Of a stretch of 64,000 bases of DNA, positions 25,429-34,205 are shown one piece after another (position 1 is the first letter of the stretch; every line of letters begins with the position of its first letter). Source of the stretch: Stieleria maiorica. GTDB taxonomy: Bacteria; Planctomycetota; Planctomycetia; Pirellulales; Pirellulaceae. The notes beneath the pieces were generated by a model. It did no database searches and was not told the DNA's origin. It worked only from the letters and a program-made list of their open reading frames with translations. Location of the stretch: assembly GCF_008035925.1 (NCBI RefSeq), contig NZ_CP036264.1, positions 1,833,409 through 1,897,408 on the forward strand, in the 5' to 3' direction. Position numbers and translations under genes: made by a program.

Positions 25429-25531
25429 ACTTGCCCGAAGACCTCTTTTGGGAGGTCGTGAGGTTTTCCAAATCTACCCTCCTGGCAGGCATTGGTGTCT
25501 ACACGAGTCTGCTCGCAATCTCGGACATCGC

Positions 25532-25704
25532 TCCCCTCTCCCTAATACAGATCGCGCAAAAGACTTTGATCGACCAGTGAAGATGACCGCGATCTGTTTT
25601 GGGGAGAGGAGTTGGGGGTGAGGGGCCGAACCTCCGACCAGTTTCCGGGCCGCTGCGGCCCCTCATCCCCAGCCCTTCTCCCCCGCAAAGCCGGGGGAGA
25701 AGGG
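25532..25704. repeat. nested GC-rich inverted repeats in the 25016-25800 gap
   Basis: Three nested inversions. (1) CTCTCCC...ACAGATCGCG near 25536 pairs with CGCGATCTGT near 25589. (2) 25601-25628 pairs with 25653-25682 (GGGGAGA...GAGGGGCC type). (3) A perfect 12-bp stem CCCTTCTCCCCC (25673-25684) pairs with 25693-25704 around an 8-nt loop. No T-run follows, so this is a dispersed repeat and not an intrinsic terminator, although it could end transcription of the upstream channel gene. Confidence 0.75.
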
Positions 25705-25800
25705 TGCCATTGTAAGTTGTCTGGACTCCGAGACCTTTTGGTGGCTTGGATGGCAGACTCCCGACGGCCCGGAAGGGCCATCGTACGGGGAGACGCTCCC

Positions 25801-27231
25801 CTACGCTTTCTCCGCCGGCGCGGCGACTTGATGCACGTAGATGTCGCGTTGGGGGAAGGGGATCGAGATCCCGGCTTCGTCGAACCGCTGTTTGACCGCA
25901 CGGGTGATGTCGGTTTTCACCTGCCACCAATCGCTCGTCTTGGCCCAGGGGCGGCAGACGATGTTGACCGAGGAATCGGCCAGGGCATGCGTGACGACCA
26001 CCGGCGCGGGATCGTCCAAGACCAGATCGTGCGACTTGACCACTTCCAAGATGATCTGTTCGGCTTTTTCAAAATCGTCGCCGTACCCGATCCCGAATTC
26101 CATGTCGACGCGGCGGTTTTCGTTGGCCGTGATATTGGTGATGACGTTGTTCCAGATCGAATTGTTCGGCACGTGAATGGTTTGATTGTCGAACGTGCGG
26201 AAGGTCGTCGAAATCAAATTCATTTTGTCGACCGTCCCGGTGATGCCTCCGGCGGTGACGACGTTGCCGACATCAAAGGGGCGATTGATCAAGATCATCA
26301 ACCCGCTGGCAAAGTTGCTGAGCGTGCCCTGCAGCGCCAGACCGACGACCAAACCGGTCGCCCCGATCGCCGCCACGATCGGCGTGATGTCGATTTCCAA
26401 GGCGGTCAATGCGACGGCAAATCCGATCACAAACACGACGTTCTTGATCGAGTTGGCGATCAGGCGTTCGGCCAACTGAGACAGTTTGACCTTGCGGTCG
26501 AGCAGCCAGTTGACGCTGCCTGCGATGACCTTTGCCACCAAGGACGTGACCAACACGATGAGGATGAACCGGGCCAGATTCCACGCCCAACGCTGTCCGC
26601 CCTCTTTGGACAACAGCCAGCCGACAAACCCTGACCACGCCGATTGGACATCGGTGGTGTCCAGTTCGATCCCCGAGACCGCGGTGATGTAGCTGCGGTA
26701 TTCCTCGGCCTCGCCGCCCTTGCGCTCCAGCGAATCGAGCACGACTTCCAACCGATCGGTCAGTGCGGTTCGCTGCTCCTGGAGCACGTTGACGTCTTCC
26801 AGCAGCGTCTGTTTCTCCTCCGCCATCTGCTGTTCGGCAGCTTCTTGTTGGGCGGCTTCCTGTGCGGCAACTCCCGAATCGACTGAAGTGTCACCCGAGT
26901 CTGGAATCGCAGCGGCGTCTTCGGCCACGGTCGCAGCGGCCGTGGTTTCCTGGTCGCTGATGACTCGCTTCACACCGAGCCGCGCCCTGGCGATTTGTCC
27001 CCCTTTGGCCCGCAGCAGCGAAAACCATGCATCCGCTTCACGCTCCAGTTCCGCCCTGGTCATCGGTTTGACCATGATTTCCAATTGATCGATCGGAATA
27101 TCGGGATCGCTGATCTTGACGGCCGGCTCTGCCGGGGCGGAGGAAGTGTCGCTGCCGGACTGCCCCCACAATGGTCCGGTACACAAGCCAAGAAACGCGG
27201 CGGAAAGCATGAGGGATCGTGAGAAAAACAT
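25801..27231 (-). CDS. mechanosensitive ion channel, MscS family
   Basis: A 476-aa inner-membrane channel that would open on membrane tension to release solutes under hypo-osmotic stress. The signal peptide (MFFSRSLMLSAAFLGLC) is followed by a periplasmic part with a coiled-coil segment (AAQEAAQQEAAEQQMAEEKQTLLEDV, about residues 120-180). Membrane helices follow (FILIVLVTSLVAKVIAG, NVVFVIGFAVALTAL) and the MscS pore helix region GATGLVVGLALQGTLSNFASGLMILINRPFDVGN. The cytosolic beta domain has VDKMNLISTTFRTFDNQTIHVPNNSIW. An in-frame ATG at 27288 would add 19 residues before the signal peptide; I prefer 27231. Confidence 0.92.
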   Translation of the reverse strand: MFFSRSLMLSAAFLGLCTGPLWGQSGSDTSSAPAEPAVKISDPDIPIDQLEIMVKPMTRAELEREADAWFSLLRAKGGQIARARLGVKRVISDQETTAAATVAEDAAAIPDSGDTSVDSGVAAQEAAQQEAAEQQMAEEKQTLLEDVNVLQEQRTALTDRLEVVLDSLERKGGEAEEYRSYITAVSGIELDTTDVQSAWSGFVGWLLSKEGGQRWAWNLARFILIVLVTSLVAKVIAGSVNWLLDRKVKLSQLAERLIANSIKNVVFVIGFAVALTALEIDITPIVAAIGATGLVVGLALQGTLSNFASGLMILINRPFDVGNVVTAGGITGTVDKMNLISTTFRTFDNQTIHVPNNSIWNNVITNITANENRRVDMEFGIGYGDDFEKAEQIILEVVKSHDLVLDDPAPVVVTHALADSSVNIVCRPWAKTSDWWQVKTDITRAVKQRFDEAGISIPFPQRDIYVHQVAAPAEKA

Positions 27232-27540
27232 AGGCAAGTTTGCTAGCGGAATCGAAAACATCCGAATCGAATGTGTAGACGCCTTCATTCTTGTCGTTTC
27301 CGCCGGATTGCCAAGTCGATCTTGGATAAGATGTCGCTGATCGATGGCAAGAAAACCGGATCGACAGGACCGATTCGGCTGTCCCTCGCCGCCGCACTCC
27401 CTAAAATCTTCCTACCTCCCAAATCTTCCTACCCGCCCCTTCGATCCTGCGGTGCGCGAACAGCTCGGTGCCGCAGGAGTCGTCTCACGATCGGCGTCAT
27501 CACACCGACGCAACCGCTTTAGGACCGTCCAGGAATTCAT

Positions 27541-30500
27541 ATGACCGCTCGCTGGATCGCGAACCCGTTCTGTTTGCTCGCCACGCTGGCGTTGTTGACC
27601 TCGCCCGTGAGTGCTGCCGAAAACTGGCCGATGTGGCGTTATGACGCCGTGCGCTCGGCGGCCAGTCCCAATCGGCTGGACGACGAATTGAGCCTGTTGT
27701 GGGAAAAATCGTTTTCCGCCCGATCGCAGGCTTGGGATGATCCGCTGAATCTGGACCTGATGACCTACGATCGCGTTTTCGAACCGATCGTGGTCGACGG
27801 ACGGTTGTTCCTCGGATTCAACGACAGCGACAAAGTCGTGGCGTTGGACACGGCGAGCGGCCGGGAATTGTGGGCGTTTTACACCGAAGCCCCGGTGCGA
27901 ATGCCGCCGGTGGGAGCGGCGGGCCGAGTCTATTTCACCAGCGATGACGGCTTTTTGTACTGCGTCGATGCGGCCAGCGGAAAACTCCAGTGGAAATTCA
28001 GCGGCGCGCCGAGTTCGCAACAGGCGATCGGAAATCGACGATTGACGTCGGCCTGGCCGGCCCGGGGCGGCCCGGTCGTCCGCGACGACACCGTGTACTT
28101 TGCCGCCAGCATCTGGCCCTTCATGGGGACATTTGTTTATGCGTTGGACGCTCAGACCGGTGAAGTCCGCTGGGTCAACGATCGCACCGGATCCCAATAC
28201 ATCAAACAACCGCACAGCGCCCCGTCGTTCGCCGGCGTGGCGCCGCAAGGGGCGTTGGTCGCGACCGAGTCGCTGTTGATCGTGCCGGGCGGACGCTCGG
28301 TCCCGGCCGTGTTTGAGCGTGGCAACGGAGACCTGCGTTACTTCGAATTGAATGCCGGCGGAAAGGGGACCGGCGGTTCGTTTGTCGCCGCTGACGATCA
28401 ACACTTTTATGTCCACACCCGCTACAAGGGAACCCGCGCATTCAATTTGGATGACGGCGTCAAGACCGCGTTCATGCCGAATGAGCCCGTGCTGCACAAC
28501 GGTTGGGTTTATTCGGCCGAATCGGAAGACGACCGCGACGTTGTTCGCGCCTACCGGTCCGATCAAGAACTCCGCTGGCAGATCGACGCCGACGGAAGCG
28601 GTGATTTAATTCTCGCGGGCAACCATCTGGTCGCGGCAGGGAAGAACCAAATCTCCGTGATCGAGTTGCCGGAACAGAACGCTGACGCCAGGATCGTGAA
28701 AACGATACCGACCGACAAGCGAATCGAACGTTTGATCGTCGCCGACGGAAAGCTGTTTGCCGTTTCGATCGACGGGGATCTGATCGCGTACGGCCGTCAT
28801 TACACCGATCAACCGACAAAACTCACTCAGTCTGGACCGCAACGCAGTTCTGTGCAGGCGCCTCAGATGGCTCGCGACTTACTGGCGCTCGGCGACGCAT
28901 CGGGTTACGCATTCTGGTTCGGCGACTGTGATCACCCGACTGCGATGGCATTGGCGACCAATTCACCGTTCGTTCAGCTTTCGATCGTGGATTCCGACTC
29001 CTCGGCGATCGATCCCGTGCGCCGTCGACTCGATGGCGAAGGACTTTACGGGCGTGTCACGGTCCATCACTGTGATCCAGCATCCTTTCGCGGCCCCAGT
29101 TACGCCGCGAACATGGTCTTCGTCCAAGACGCCCAGCGCCTGGATGACGCTGCGATTGAGTCCGTTTATCAAAGTGTGCGTCCCTACGGCGGCGTGATGG
29201 TCCTGATCGGAACGGATGACCAGGACACATTGGTCCGGCGCATCGCTGCGATGAACTTGGAACAAGCGGTCATCACCGCCGGCACGCATGGCGTCGTCGT
29301 GCGGCGTGCCGGTGCCCTGCCGGGATCGGCCGACTGGACGCACCAGTACGGCAACATCGCCAACACCGTCAAATCGAACGACTCACGAGTCAAGCTGCCG
29401 TTGGGCGTGCTTTGGTTCGGCGGCAGCAGCAACATGGATGTATTGCCGCGACACGGACACGGCCCACCGGAACAAGTGGTGGGCGGGCGACTGTTTATCC
29501 AAGGCATGAACTCGCTCAGTGCCCGAGACGTCTACACCGGGCGCGTGCTTTGGAAACGCGAGTTTGATGACCTTGGAACCTTTGACGTCTACTATGACCA
29601 GACCTACGAGAACCTGCCGCTGAATCCAAAGTACAACCAGGTCCACATCCCCGGCGCGAATGCTCGCGGCACCAACTACGTCGTGACCGACGACCGGGTT
29701 TACATCGTCGAAGGAAGTGTTTGTCACGCACTGGACCCGGCGACGGGAGAGTTGATTGCCGATTTCCAGCTTCCGCCCTCGGCCAGCGGCGAACAAGAGC
29801 AATGGGGCTATCTGGGCGTCTATCAGGACGTGTTGATCGGTGGCCTGGGGTTTGCAATGTACCGCGGCCGAAACAGTTTGACGTTTGATAGCGATAAAAA
29901 GTTAAAATCAAGCAAGGCCGGTTTCGGATCGAAAAGCTATGATCGCGCGGCCAGCGTTGCGTTGGTCGGCTTTGATCGCCATAGCGGCAAACAGCTCTGG
30001 AAAGTCGACGCGGAGCATAGTTTTTGGCACAACGGGATCGTCGCCGGTGGTGGAAAGATCTATTGCCTGGATCGCACGCCCAAGCAAATCGCGGACGCCT
30101 TGCTGCGGCGTGGTCGATCACGCAGCGACACCTATCGCATTGTGGCGTTCGACTTCAAAACCGGCCGGCAAGTGTGGGAGGCCCACGAGAATATCTTTGG
30201 CAGCTGGCTGGGCTATTCCGAACAATACGATCTGCTGCTCGAGGCCGGTGCGAAGGCGAGTGACCGATTGGCCGACGAAGTCGCCGAAGGCATGACCGTC
30301 TACCACGCCGACGACGGTCGCGTGAAATGGAGCGACCTTTCGCTAAAGTACTCCGGCCCCTGCATCTTGCACAACGATCTGATCATCACCAACTCCAATT
30401 CTTATTCCGAATCGGCGGGCGCGTTTTACTTGGAAACCGGAGAACCAAAGTTGGTCGAAAACCCGCTGACCGGCGAGATGCAGCCTTGGAAGATCACGCG

Positions 30501-31317
30501 GGCGTACGGATGCAACAGCATCATCGCCAGCGAAAACCTGTTGACGTTTCGGTCCGGCGCCGCCGGTTTCTACGATTTGCTGACCGATTCGGGTACCGGA
30601 AACCTGGGCGGTTTTAAATCCGGGTGCACGTCCAATCTGGTCGTCGCCGGCGGTGTCTTGAATGCTCCCGATTACACGCGGACGTGTAGCTGTGCCTACC
30701 AAAACCAGACTTCGTTGGCACTGGTCCACATGCCTGAAATCGAAATGTGGAGTGTCCACAACGGTGTGGCGAACTTGTCACCTGGAGAATCGATTCAGAA
30801 CTTGGCGATCAACTTCGGTGCGCCCGGGGATCGTCGTGACGAAGACGGCACGTTGTGGCTGGAACATCCCGTCGTCGCGGGAAGTTCACCGCCGCTCACG
30901 ATCGCGATCAATCCGGAAACCCGCTTCGTTGCACGTCATTCTTCCGGCGCCGCGCCCTCGCAGCGCCCCTGGGTGACGGCGTCGGCAGCCGAGGGCATCA
31001 CCGAGTTGCGACTGGGAATGACGATCCAAGGCGAAAAGGACCAGGCGGGTCGGTCGACCGCTGACGCCGCGATGCACGAGTACGACGTCGAACTGATCTT
31101 TGCCGATCCCGAACCGGACGATCAAAACGTCCGGGTTTTCGACGTTTATGTCCAAGACGAACGTGTCGAAGAAAACGTGACAATTGGTGGCGATGTCGAA
31201 CATGCCGTCGCGACGATCGAGCTCAAGAACGTTTCGGTCCAAAACGAGTTGCACGTCCGTTTAGTCCCCAAACAGGGCAAGGCCGTTCTGTCAGGAATCC
31301 AGCTTCGGCGCCGCTGA
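27541..31317 (+). CDS. large PQQ-type beta-propeller protein with embedded methyltransferase-like domain
   Basis: A 1258-aa exported protein (signal peptide to SAAENWPMW). Residues about 45-430 form a PQQ-like propeller (VVALDTASGRELWAFYTEAP, LYCVDAASGKLQWKFSG, VYALDAQTGEVRWVND). Residues about 440-575 are different: ARDLLALGDASGYAFWFGDCD, FVQLSIVDSDSSAIDPVRRRL, YGRVTVHHCDPASF, YAANMVFVQDAQ and VYQSVRPYGGVMVLIG follow the strand order of a class I SAM methyltransferase, but the Gly-rich motif is degenerate. A second propeller follows at about 585-1010 (ARDVYTGRVLWKREF, CHALDPATGELIADF), then a beta-sandwich-like C terminus. The architecture recurs in planctomycetes; no activity is known. Confidence 0.85.
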   Translation: MTARWIANPFCLLATLALLTSPVSAAENWPMWRYDAVRSAASPNRLDDELSLLWEKSFSARSQAWDDPLNLDLMTYDRVFEPIVVDGRLFLGFNDSDKVVALDTASGRELWAFYTEAPVRMPPVGAAGRVYFTSDDGFLYCVDAASGKLQWKFSGAPSSQQAIGNRRLTSAWPARGGPVVRDDTVYFAASIWPFMGTFVYALDAQTGEVRWVNDRTGSQYIKQPHSAPSFAGVAPQGALVATESLLIVPGGRSVPAVFERGNGDLRYFELNAGGKGTGGSFVAADDQHFYVHTRYKGTRAFNLDDGVKTAFMPNEPVLHNGWVYSAESEDDRDVVRAYRSDQELRWQIDADGSGDLILAGNHLVAAGKNQISVIELPEQNADARIVKTIPTDKRIERLIVADGKLFAVSIDGDLIAYGRHYTDQPTKLTQSGPQRSSVQAPQMARDLLALGDASGYAFWFGDCDHPTAMALATNSPFVQLSIVDSDSSAIDPVRRRLDGEGLYGRVTVHHCDPASFRGPSYAANMVFVQDAQRLDDAAIESVYQSVRPYGGVMVLIGTDDQDTLVRRIAAMNLEQAVITAGTHGVVVRRAGALPGSADWTHQYGNIANTVKSNDSRVKLPLGVLWFGGSSNMDVLPRHGHGPPEQVVGGRLFIQGMNSLSARDVYTGRVLWKREFDDLGTFDVYYDQTYENLPLNPKYNQVHIPGANARGTNYVVTDDRVYIVEGSVCHALDPATGELIADFQLPPSASGEQEQWGYLGVYQDVLIGGLGFAMYRGRNSLTFDSDKKLKSSKAGFGSKSYDRAASVALVGFDRHSGKQLWKVDAEHSFWHNGIVAGGGKIYCLDRTPKQIADALLRRGRSRSDTYRIVAFDFKTGRQVWEAHENIFGSWLGYSEQYDLLLEAGAKASDRLADEVAEGMTVYHADDGRVKWSDLSLKYSGPCILHNDLIITNSNSYSESAGAFYLETGEPKLVENPLTGEMQPWKITRAYGCNSIIASENLLTFRSGAAGFYDLLTDSGTGNLGGFKSGCTSNLVVAGGVLNAPDYTRTCSCAYQNQTSLALVHMPEIEMWSVHNGVANLSPGESIQNLAINFGAPGDRRDEDGTLWLEHPVVAGSSPPLTIAINPETRFVARHSSGAAPSQRPWVTASAAEGITELRLGMTIQGEKDQAGRSTADAAMHEYDVELIFADPEPDDQNVRVFDVYVQDERVEENVTIGGDVEHAVATIELKNVSVQNELHVRLVPKQGKAVLSGIQLRRR

Positions 31318-31418
31318 TCGGTGCCCGGTCAAATGTAAAAGCTTTCTGGTTCTGCCGATTTTCCCCCAACGGCGACGGGTCGCGTGTTGTCTACTAATGG
31401 CCGCAACCTGGTTTTCTG

Positions 31419-31484
31419 GTAGTGGGCGAGGCGACGAGTCCATTCGTAACGCAAACTGCAAGGACTCCTCGCGTCGTCCACTAC
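31419..31484. repeat. hairpin repeat, 'GTAGTGGRCGA' family
   Basis: Arms 31419-31441 and 31462-31484 are an imperfect 23-bp inverted repeat (GTAGTGG at the outside, GAGTCC at the inside) with a 20-nt loop. It lies in the 250-bp gap before the next plus-strand gene. No T-run follows. Confidence 0.75.
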
Positions 31485-31567
31485 TACCTGCAATGCGTTC
31501 CTCTGCCCGGGAACGAGCTTAGAGACGCTGGACTCCCCGTCGTTCCTCATGTCTACACGGAAAAGCC

Positions 31568-32293
31568 ATGGATTCTCCATTCACTCGAAACAGAAGCCTG
31601 CAGTTCGCTGTCGCGATCTTCATGTCACTTGCCTGTGGTGTCGCCGCGACGGCGCAGGGCCGGCAAGAAGTTCTCAGCCAACACGACTTGGCGTGGCCGC
31701 CGGCCGAGCCGACCCGGCAATCTCGGCTGTTGAACATCGGTTTTGCGCATGATCCGGGCCCGGGGCACTACGATGGCGTTGTCGGGACACCCGGCGACGT
31801 CTGGAATTTCGTCAGTGTCGGCACCACGGCCAAGGACTTCATGCGATTCAGCGATCAACGTCCCAGCAAAGCCAGATTGCGAATCGCTCGGCACGACGGA
31901 GCATGGGGGATCGCCGGGCAATCGGGGATTTTTCACGGCTACATCTACGACAATTGCCGCTGCAAGGACCTGGACGTCACGCTGTTCGATTTAGAACCGG
32001 GACGGTATCGCGCGTACGTGTACGCGCACGGCGACGCCCCTGATCAAAACGCCAGAATCGAACTGCTGGTCGGTGCAGAGAGCCTGGGCCAAAAGGCGAC
32101 CGCCAATGACGGCACCGGTGGTTACCGGAAGCAGCCGATGAGCGAAGGCGTTCAATACGTCACGTTCGACTTCGACGTCTGGCAGGGCAACGAAGTGAAA
32201 TTCATCAGCCATCGCGACGGCAGCAGTTATTCGATGTTCAACGCGATTCAGCTCGTTCCGCTCGGCCGCGATGCCGAAGTCGGTGTTCGTTGA
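31568..32293 (+). CDS. exported protein of unknown function, beta-sandwich-like
   Basis: A 241-aa product: MDSPFTRNRSLQFAVAIFMSLACG signal region with cleavage near ATAQG. The mature protein has LLNIGFAHDPGPGHYDGVVGTPGDVWNFVSVG, then DVTLFDLEPGRYRAYVYAHGDAPDQNARIELLVG and FDFDVWQGNEVKFISHRDGSSYSMFNAIQLVPL. This ordering (G-x-W-N segment, Y-x-x-x-Y-x-H-G segment, terminal N-A-I-Q-L) resembles the carbohydrate-binding-like jelly-roll domains appended to planctomycete exported proteins. Free-standing here; ligand unknown. Confidence 0.7.
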   Translation: MDSPFTRNRSLQFAVAIFMSLACGVAATAQGRQEVLSQHDLAWPPAEPTRQSRLLNIGFAHDPGPGHYDGVVGTPGDVWNFVSVGTTAKDFMRFSDQRPSKARLRIARHDGAWGIAGQSGIFHGYIYDNCRCKDLDVTLFDLEPGRYRAYVYAHGDAPDQNARIELLVGAESLGQKATANDGTGGYRKQPMSEGVQYVTFDFDVWQGNEVKFISHRDGSSYSMFNAIQLVPLGRDAEVGVR

Positions 32294-32401
32294 CATTTGA
32301 GATTCGTCGCTCGTGATCGATCCGGGTTACAATTGACGGGCCCGTGCAACATCTGCCACGGGCTGGTCCGAATCCCATAGTGATGCACAAGCAGTAAATC
32401 G

Positions 32402-33880
32402 ATGCGCCGAACCTTGACTCAATCGACTCGTTTGTTCTGCGGCATGATCGGATTGATGTTCGCGACGGAGCGATTGGGATTGGCGGCGGATTACTTTCTG
32501 ACGATCGGAGGCGGATATGCGCCGGCGGGCAATCAGGCGTCACTGGAGAACAACGTCTTATTCTTCCAGCGGGTTCTCGACGAAAAGAAACTGGACCAGA
32601 CCCACAATGACGTCTACTTCGCAGACGGCACTTCAGACGGTTCCGACCTGCAGGTCATGGATCTGCAATCGGTCCCCAAAGCCAATCGCTTGATGGCCGA
32701 GTTCTTTGGCAACCAAGACTCCCTCGGGTTGTCCTACCGGAACCATCGCGTCCCGAATGTACGCGGCAGTACACGACCGGACAACATTCGCAACTGGTTC
32801 GATCAAGTCGGCAGCACGATGATGTCGGGGGATCGGCTGTTGCTATTTGTCACGGCACACGGCAACAAGAGTGCGGATTCGGAGGATCCCTACAACACAA
32901 CGATCGCGACGTGGAACAATTCGTCGATCAAGATGCGCGAGTTTGTGGACCTGCTCGATGGATTGCCGGCCGGAGTGAATGTCGTGGCGATCATGGTCCA
33001 ATGCCACTCCGGCGGATTTGCCAAATTGATCTACAACGGTGGCGATCCTGACCAAGGACTGTCGTCGCAGCAACGTTGTGCGTTCTTCGCAACCGTTCAC
33101 GATCGACCGGCCGCCGGTTGCACGCCTGAAGTGGACGAATCGAGCTACGTCGAATACAGCACCTATTTCTGGGCCGCATTGTCCGGTCGGTTGCGGACCG
33201 GTGACCCGATCCAGTTGCCCGATTACAACCATGACGGCGTCGTTTCGTTTGATGAGGCGCACGCTTATACGATCTTGACCGCCGACACGATCGACCTGCC
33301 CATCAAAACCTCCGGCGAGTTCCTGAGCCAGTACAGCAAGTTTAGTGATGGGGATTCAAAACTACTTTCCAACGAAGAACCGTACGACGTCGTCTTGGGG
33401 CTGGCCACCAAAACCCAGCGGGCAATTCTCGAGGGGCTTTCCGAACAGCTGGGTTTGAATGGAAATGACCGCCTGGTCGACGCCTGGAGGGCGCTACGAG
33501 ACGGCCGCCGACGCGGACGGTCCCGTCGACGAAACGAAGGGCCGTCGTCGGAATCGCTGCGGCGAAGAATCGCCGGCGATCTGAAGCGCAAATGGCCACA
33601 ACTGGAAAATGTGGTCAATCCCGTTTCGGTCGAGTTGATGACGTCACGAGCTGAGGAGTTTATCGCTGCGATTGAAAACCACCGCGATTACAAACGGTAT
33701 CGCGAACTGGCCGACCGCCCCTCGCCGGATCGGGCGAAACAAAACGTCAAATACGATCGGTTCCTGAGAGTCGCCGACAATGTGCTGTTGGCCGAGAACC
33801 TGCGGCGGATCGGCGACGCCGAGCGAATCGCCCAATACGAAGCGCTCGTCACGGCCGAAGCGGGATCGTTGGTCCAGTAG
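32402..33880 (+). CDS. exported caspase-fold (C13/C14-like) protein with EF-hand loop
   Basis: A 492-aa product with a signal-like N terminus (LFCGMIGLMFATERLGLAAD). Two motifs at the right distance define a caspase-fold cysteine peptidase of the legumain/caspase type: LLLFVTAHGNK with His153, and VVAIMVQCHSGGFA with Cys201, each after a hydrophobic beta-strand. A perfect EF-hand-type loop D-Y-N-H-D-G-V-V-S-F-D-E follows at residues 274-285. The last 140 residues are helical and strongly basic (RDGRRRGRSRRRNEG). Substrate and in vivo role are unknown; calcium dependence is inferred from the loop. Confidence 0.78.
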   Translation: MRRTLTQSTRLFCGMIGLMFATERLGLAADYFLTIGGGYAPAGNQASLENNVLFFQRVLDEKKLDQTHNDVYFADGTSDGSDLQVMDLQSVPKANRLMAEFFGNQDSLGLSYRNHRVPNVRGSTRPDNIRNWFDQVGSTMMSGDRLLLFVTAHGNKSADSEDPYNTTIATWNNSSIKMREFVDLLDGLPAGVNVVAIMVQCHSGGFAKLIYNGGDPDQGLSSQQRCAFFATVHDRPAAGCTPEVDESSYVEYSTYFWAALSGRLRTGDPIQLPDYNHDGVVSFDEAHAYTILTADTIDLPIKTSGEFLSQYSKFSDGDSKLLSNEEPYDVVLGLATKTQRAILEGLSEQLGLNGNDRLVDAWRALRDGRRRGRSRRRNEGPSSESLRRRIAGDLKRKWPQLENVVNPVSVELMTSRAEEFIAAIENHRDYKRYRELADRPSPDRAKQNVKYDRFLRVADNVLLAENLRRIGDAERIAQYEALVTAEAGSLVQ

Positions 33881-33960
33881 AGCTCGACCTGTCGCGTGGT
33901 TTGCACCTCTGCGTTATTGGTCGTTCACCACTTTGCCCTCCGCTTGTGATGGGGTTTGGG

Positions 33961-33990
33961 ATCCGTGGGTTCGCGCTGCTATCCGTGGGT
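33961..33990. repeat. single copy of the 'ATCCGTGGGTTCGCGC' repeat
   Basis: The 30-bp sequence is identical to one arm of the perfect hairpin at 49970-50042. It lies in the 33881-34205 gap, which also contains a short inverted pair near 34003-34030 and no gene. Confidence 0.8.
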
Positions 33991-34205
33991 ATTCATCATC
34001 CTCGTGGTTGGGGGCCACCGGGGAGGGACCGTGCGGCTCAGCAGCACCCAACAACCACGAATCGACCCGCACCTCGCTTCACACATCCTCCACACGGTAG
34101 GGTTGCTGCTCCGCAAAGTGTGTCTGGTGTTTGAGATTTGATTGGCGGGGCGCGAGCCGAACGGTTCTAATCAAGTCGTCGAACCCTTGCCGGAGGAATC
34201 TACCG

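Noticed and set aside
25673-25704. Intrinsic terminator for the MscS gene
   Set aside because: Perfect stem but no T-run on either strand, and the sequence is part of a larger nested repeat.
27412-28566. 384-aa minus-strand frame over the PQQ protein gene
   Set aside because: Shadow of the first propeller's coding strand.
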